Shown: one piece after another, positions 37,354-38,633 of the stretch | Position numbering within the stretch: the stretch's first letter is position 1 | Layout: the number at the start of each line of letters is the position of its first letter | NCBI RefSeq assembly: GCF_027706725.1 | Contig: NZ_JAQFWQ010000065.1 | Span: 1-38,633, forward strand | Direction of reading: 5' to 3' | DNA length: 38,633 bases | Origin: Nocardiopsis endophytica | GTDB taxonomy: Bacteria; Actinomycetota; Actinomycetes; Streptosporangiales; Streptosporangiaceae | Program-made: the position numbers and the translations under genes | Notes under the pieces: generated by a model | The model's input: the letters and a program-made list of their open reading frames with translations, nothing else | Told to the model about the DNA's origin: nothing | Database searches by the model: none

Positions 37354-38532
37354 GTGATTCGATGGCGTGAAGGACGGGTACTGGGGACGGGCCGGGAATG
37401 GCCCGGCGCGGTCGAGCTGGAGGTCCGGCTGGGGCCCGGCCTGGGGGACGGCTCCGGGGACCCCCCGGCGGGCGCTCCCGCGCACGGCGGTGCCGGCCCC
37501 TCTGCGGACGCCTCCCCGGGCGCCGGCGGCACAGCGGCCACATGCCGCGCCCTCGCCTACACCGACCTGGTCGGCAGCCCCGAGGAGGGCGACCGCGTGC
37601 TGCTCAACACCACCGCCCTGGACCTGGGGCTGGGCACCGGCGGGTACGCCATGGTGGTGGCCCTGCCGGACCGGCTGCCGCCGGACGCGCCCGCCCCCGG
37701 CCACCTGGTCAAGGCGCGCTACACCCCGGTGCAGACCGCGGTCCTGGGCGCCGACGGGCAGGACGCCCCCACCCATGAGCTGCTGCGCGACGCCGAGAGC
37801 GTGGACGGCATGCCGGTGGTCACCGCCGACCTGCACTCGGCCCTGCCCGCCGTGCTGGCCGGGGCCCACCTGGAGCGGCCGGGGCTGCGCGCGGTGTACG
37901 TGATGCTCGACGGCGGAGCGCTCCCGGCGGCGTTCTCCCGGACGGCGGCGGCCCTGCGGGAGGCGGGGCTGCTGACGGCCACGGTGACCACCGGGCAGGC
38001 CTTCGGCGGCGACCTGGAGGCGGTGACGGTGCACAGCGGGCTGCTGGCCGCCCGGCACGTGCTGGGCGCCGACCTCGCGGTGGTCGCGCAGGGGCCGGGG
38101 AACCTGGGCACGGGCACGCCGTGGGGGTTCTCGGGGGTGGCCGCGGGCGAGGCGGTCAACGCGGCGTCGGTGCTGGGCGGGCGCCCGGTGGCCGCGCTGC
38201 GGGTGAGCGGGGCCGACGCGCGCGAGCGCCACCGGGGGGTGTCGCACCACAGCCTGACCGCCTACGGGAAGGTCGCCGCGGCGCGGGCGGACGTGCCGGT
38301 TCCGGTGCTGCCGGGCGCGTTCGGCGAGCGCGTGGCGGCGGAGGCCGCCCCGCTGGGCGGCCGGCACCGGCTGGTGGAGGTCTCCGTGGACGGCCTGGAG
38401 GAGGCGCTGCGGGAACTGCCGCTGCGTCTGTCGACCATGGGCCGGACGCTGGACGAGGACAAGGCGTGCTTCCTTGCGTCGGCCGCCGCGGGCCGCCACG
38501 CGGCCCGGCTGCTCGGGCGGACCCCGCGTTGA
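37354..38532 (+). CDS. DUF3866 family protein
   Basis: 392 aa from leaderless GTG 37354. The family is widespread beside pafBC/tat genes, and its function is unknown. Recognisable blocks are GDRVLLNTTALDLGLGTGGYAMVVA, LVKARYTPVQTAVL, HSALPAVLAGAHLERPGLRAVYVMLDGGALPAAFS, TVTTGQAFGGDLEAVTVHSGL and VVAQGPGNLGTGTPWGFSG. A Gly/Ala/Pro-rich insertion (about 34-60) interrupts the N-terminal domain. No membrane segment or catalytic motif is evident. Confidence 0.9.
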   Translation: MIRWREGRVLGTGREWPGAVELEVRLGPGLGDGSGDPPAGAPAHGGAGPSADASPGAGGTAATCRALAYTDLVGSPEEGDRVLLNTTALDLGLGTGGYAMVVALPDRLPPDAPAPGHLVKARYTPVQTAVLGADGQDAPTHELLRDAESVDGMPVVTADLHSALPAVLAGAHLERPGLRAVYVMLDGGALPAAFSRTAAALREAGLLTATVTTGQAFGGDLEAVTVHSGLLAARHVLGADLAVVAQGPGNLGTGTPWGFSGVAAGEAVNAASVLGGRPVAALRVSGADARERHRGVSHHSLTAYGKVAAARADVPVPVLPGAFGERVAAEAAPLGGRHRLVEVSVDGLEEALRELPLRLSTMGRTLDEDKACFLASAAAGRHAARLLGRTPR

Positions 38533-38633
38533 TCCCGGGAGAGGCGACGCTTCCGGGCCGCCTCAGGTTCTGGTTCATGGGGTGCCGGTGTCCTCCCCGG
38601 TCGGGGCGGTGGCCGCCGAGCTCCGTGGTCGCG
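38533..38633. other. Window edge, nothing identified
   Basis: The last 101 bases show no start codon with a supporting signal and no hairpin that I can defend. A neighbouring gene may begin beyond the edge. Confidence 0.3.

Overview
The window is very GC-rich (codon third positions almost all G or C) and reads as chromosome of an actinomycete. RbpA, a PafB/PafC-type WYL regulator beside tatA-tatC and a HelY-type helicase, XRE/DUF5753-DUF397 pairs and several leaderless-looking starts all fit. Streptosporangiales, most likely Nocardiopsaceae (Nocardiopsis, Streptomonospora, Thermobifida-like), is my best guess. The family is inferred from gene content, not proven.

Layout. (1) 1-4467: the 3' part of a UMF1-type MFS transporter converges on a three-gene sugar ABC importer operon (binding lipoprotein, two permeases) that has no ATPase of its own. 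(2) 4740-9142: housekeeping genes, namely a deazaflavin-type FDOR oxidoreductase, rbpA behind a sigmaR-like promoter, a HAD-IIA phosphatase, fxsA and lnt. (3) 9597-17853: a compact integrative element. It holds a tyrosine integrase, a TTG-started excisionase, a RepSA-like HUH replication initiator, a four-gene operon of small proteins including a UTRA domain without an HTH, a divergent XRE regulator with a DUF397 partner, a very strong 25-bp-arm hairpin and two small unknown genes. It resembles an AICE (pSAM2-like), but no FtsK/TraB transfer gene is visible. (4) 17854-19145: about 1.3 kb without a convincing gene but rich in inverted repeats. (5) 19146-25457: an MsiK-like ATPase gene facing a complete second sugar importer operon (ATPase, lipoprotein, two permeases). 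One permease carries a large extracytoplasmic insertion with an SdrD-B/CNA-B-like fold. (6) 25710-38532: acyl-CoA dehydrogenase, a membrane-anchored DUF4352-like protein, a GT4 mannosyltransferase, HelY-type helicase, diacylglycerol kinase-like lipid kinase, a DUF397 protein, tatC, tatA, a small membrane protein, a fused PafBC regulator and a divergent leaderless DUF3866 gene.

How it fits together. The orphan MsiK-like ATPase could energise the ATPase-less importer at 1390-4467 as well as its neighbour. The element at 9.6-17.9 kb appears to carry its own control circuit: two divergent operons share a 17-bp perfect palindrome, with the XRE/DUF397 pair on one side and the UTRA operon on the other. 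The right-hand block is the usual actinobacterial proteasome-accessory/Tat neighbourhood, here with PafB and PafC in one chain.

No tRNA, rRNA, CRISPR array or recognisable insertion-sequence transposase was found. The att sites of the element could not be located by eye.
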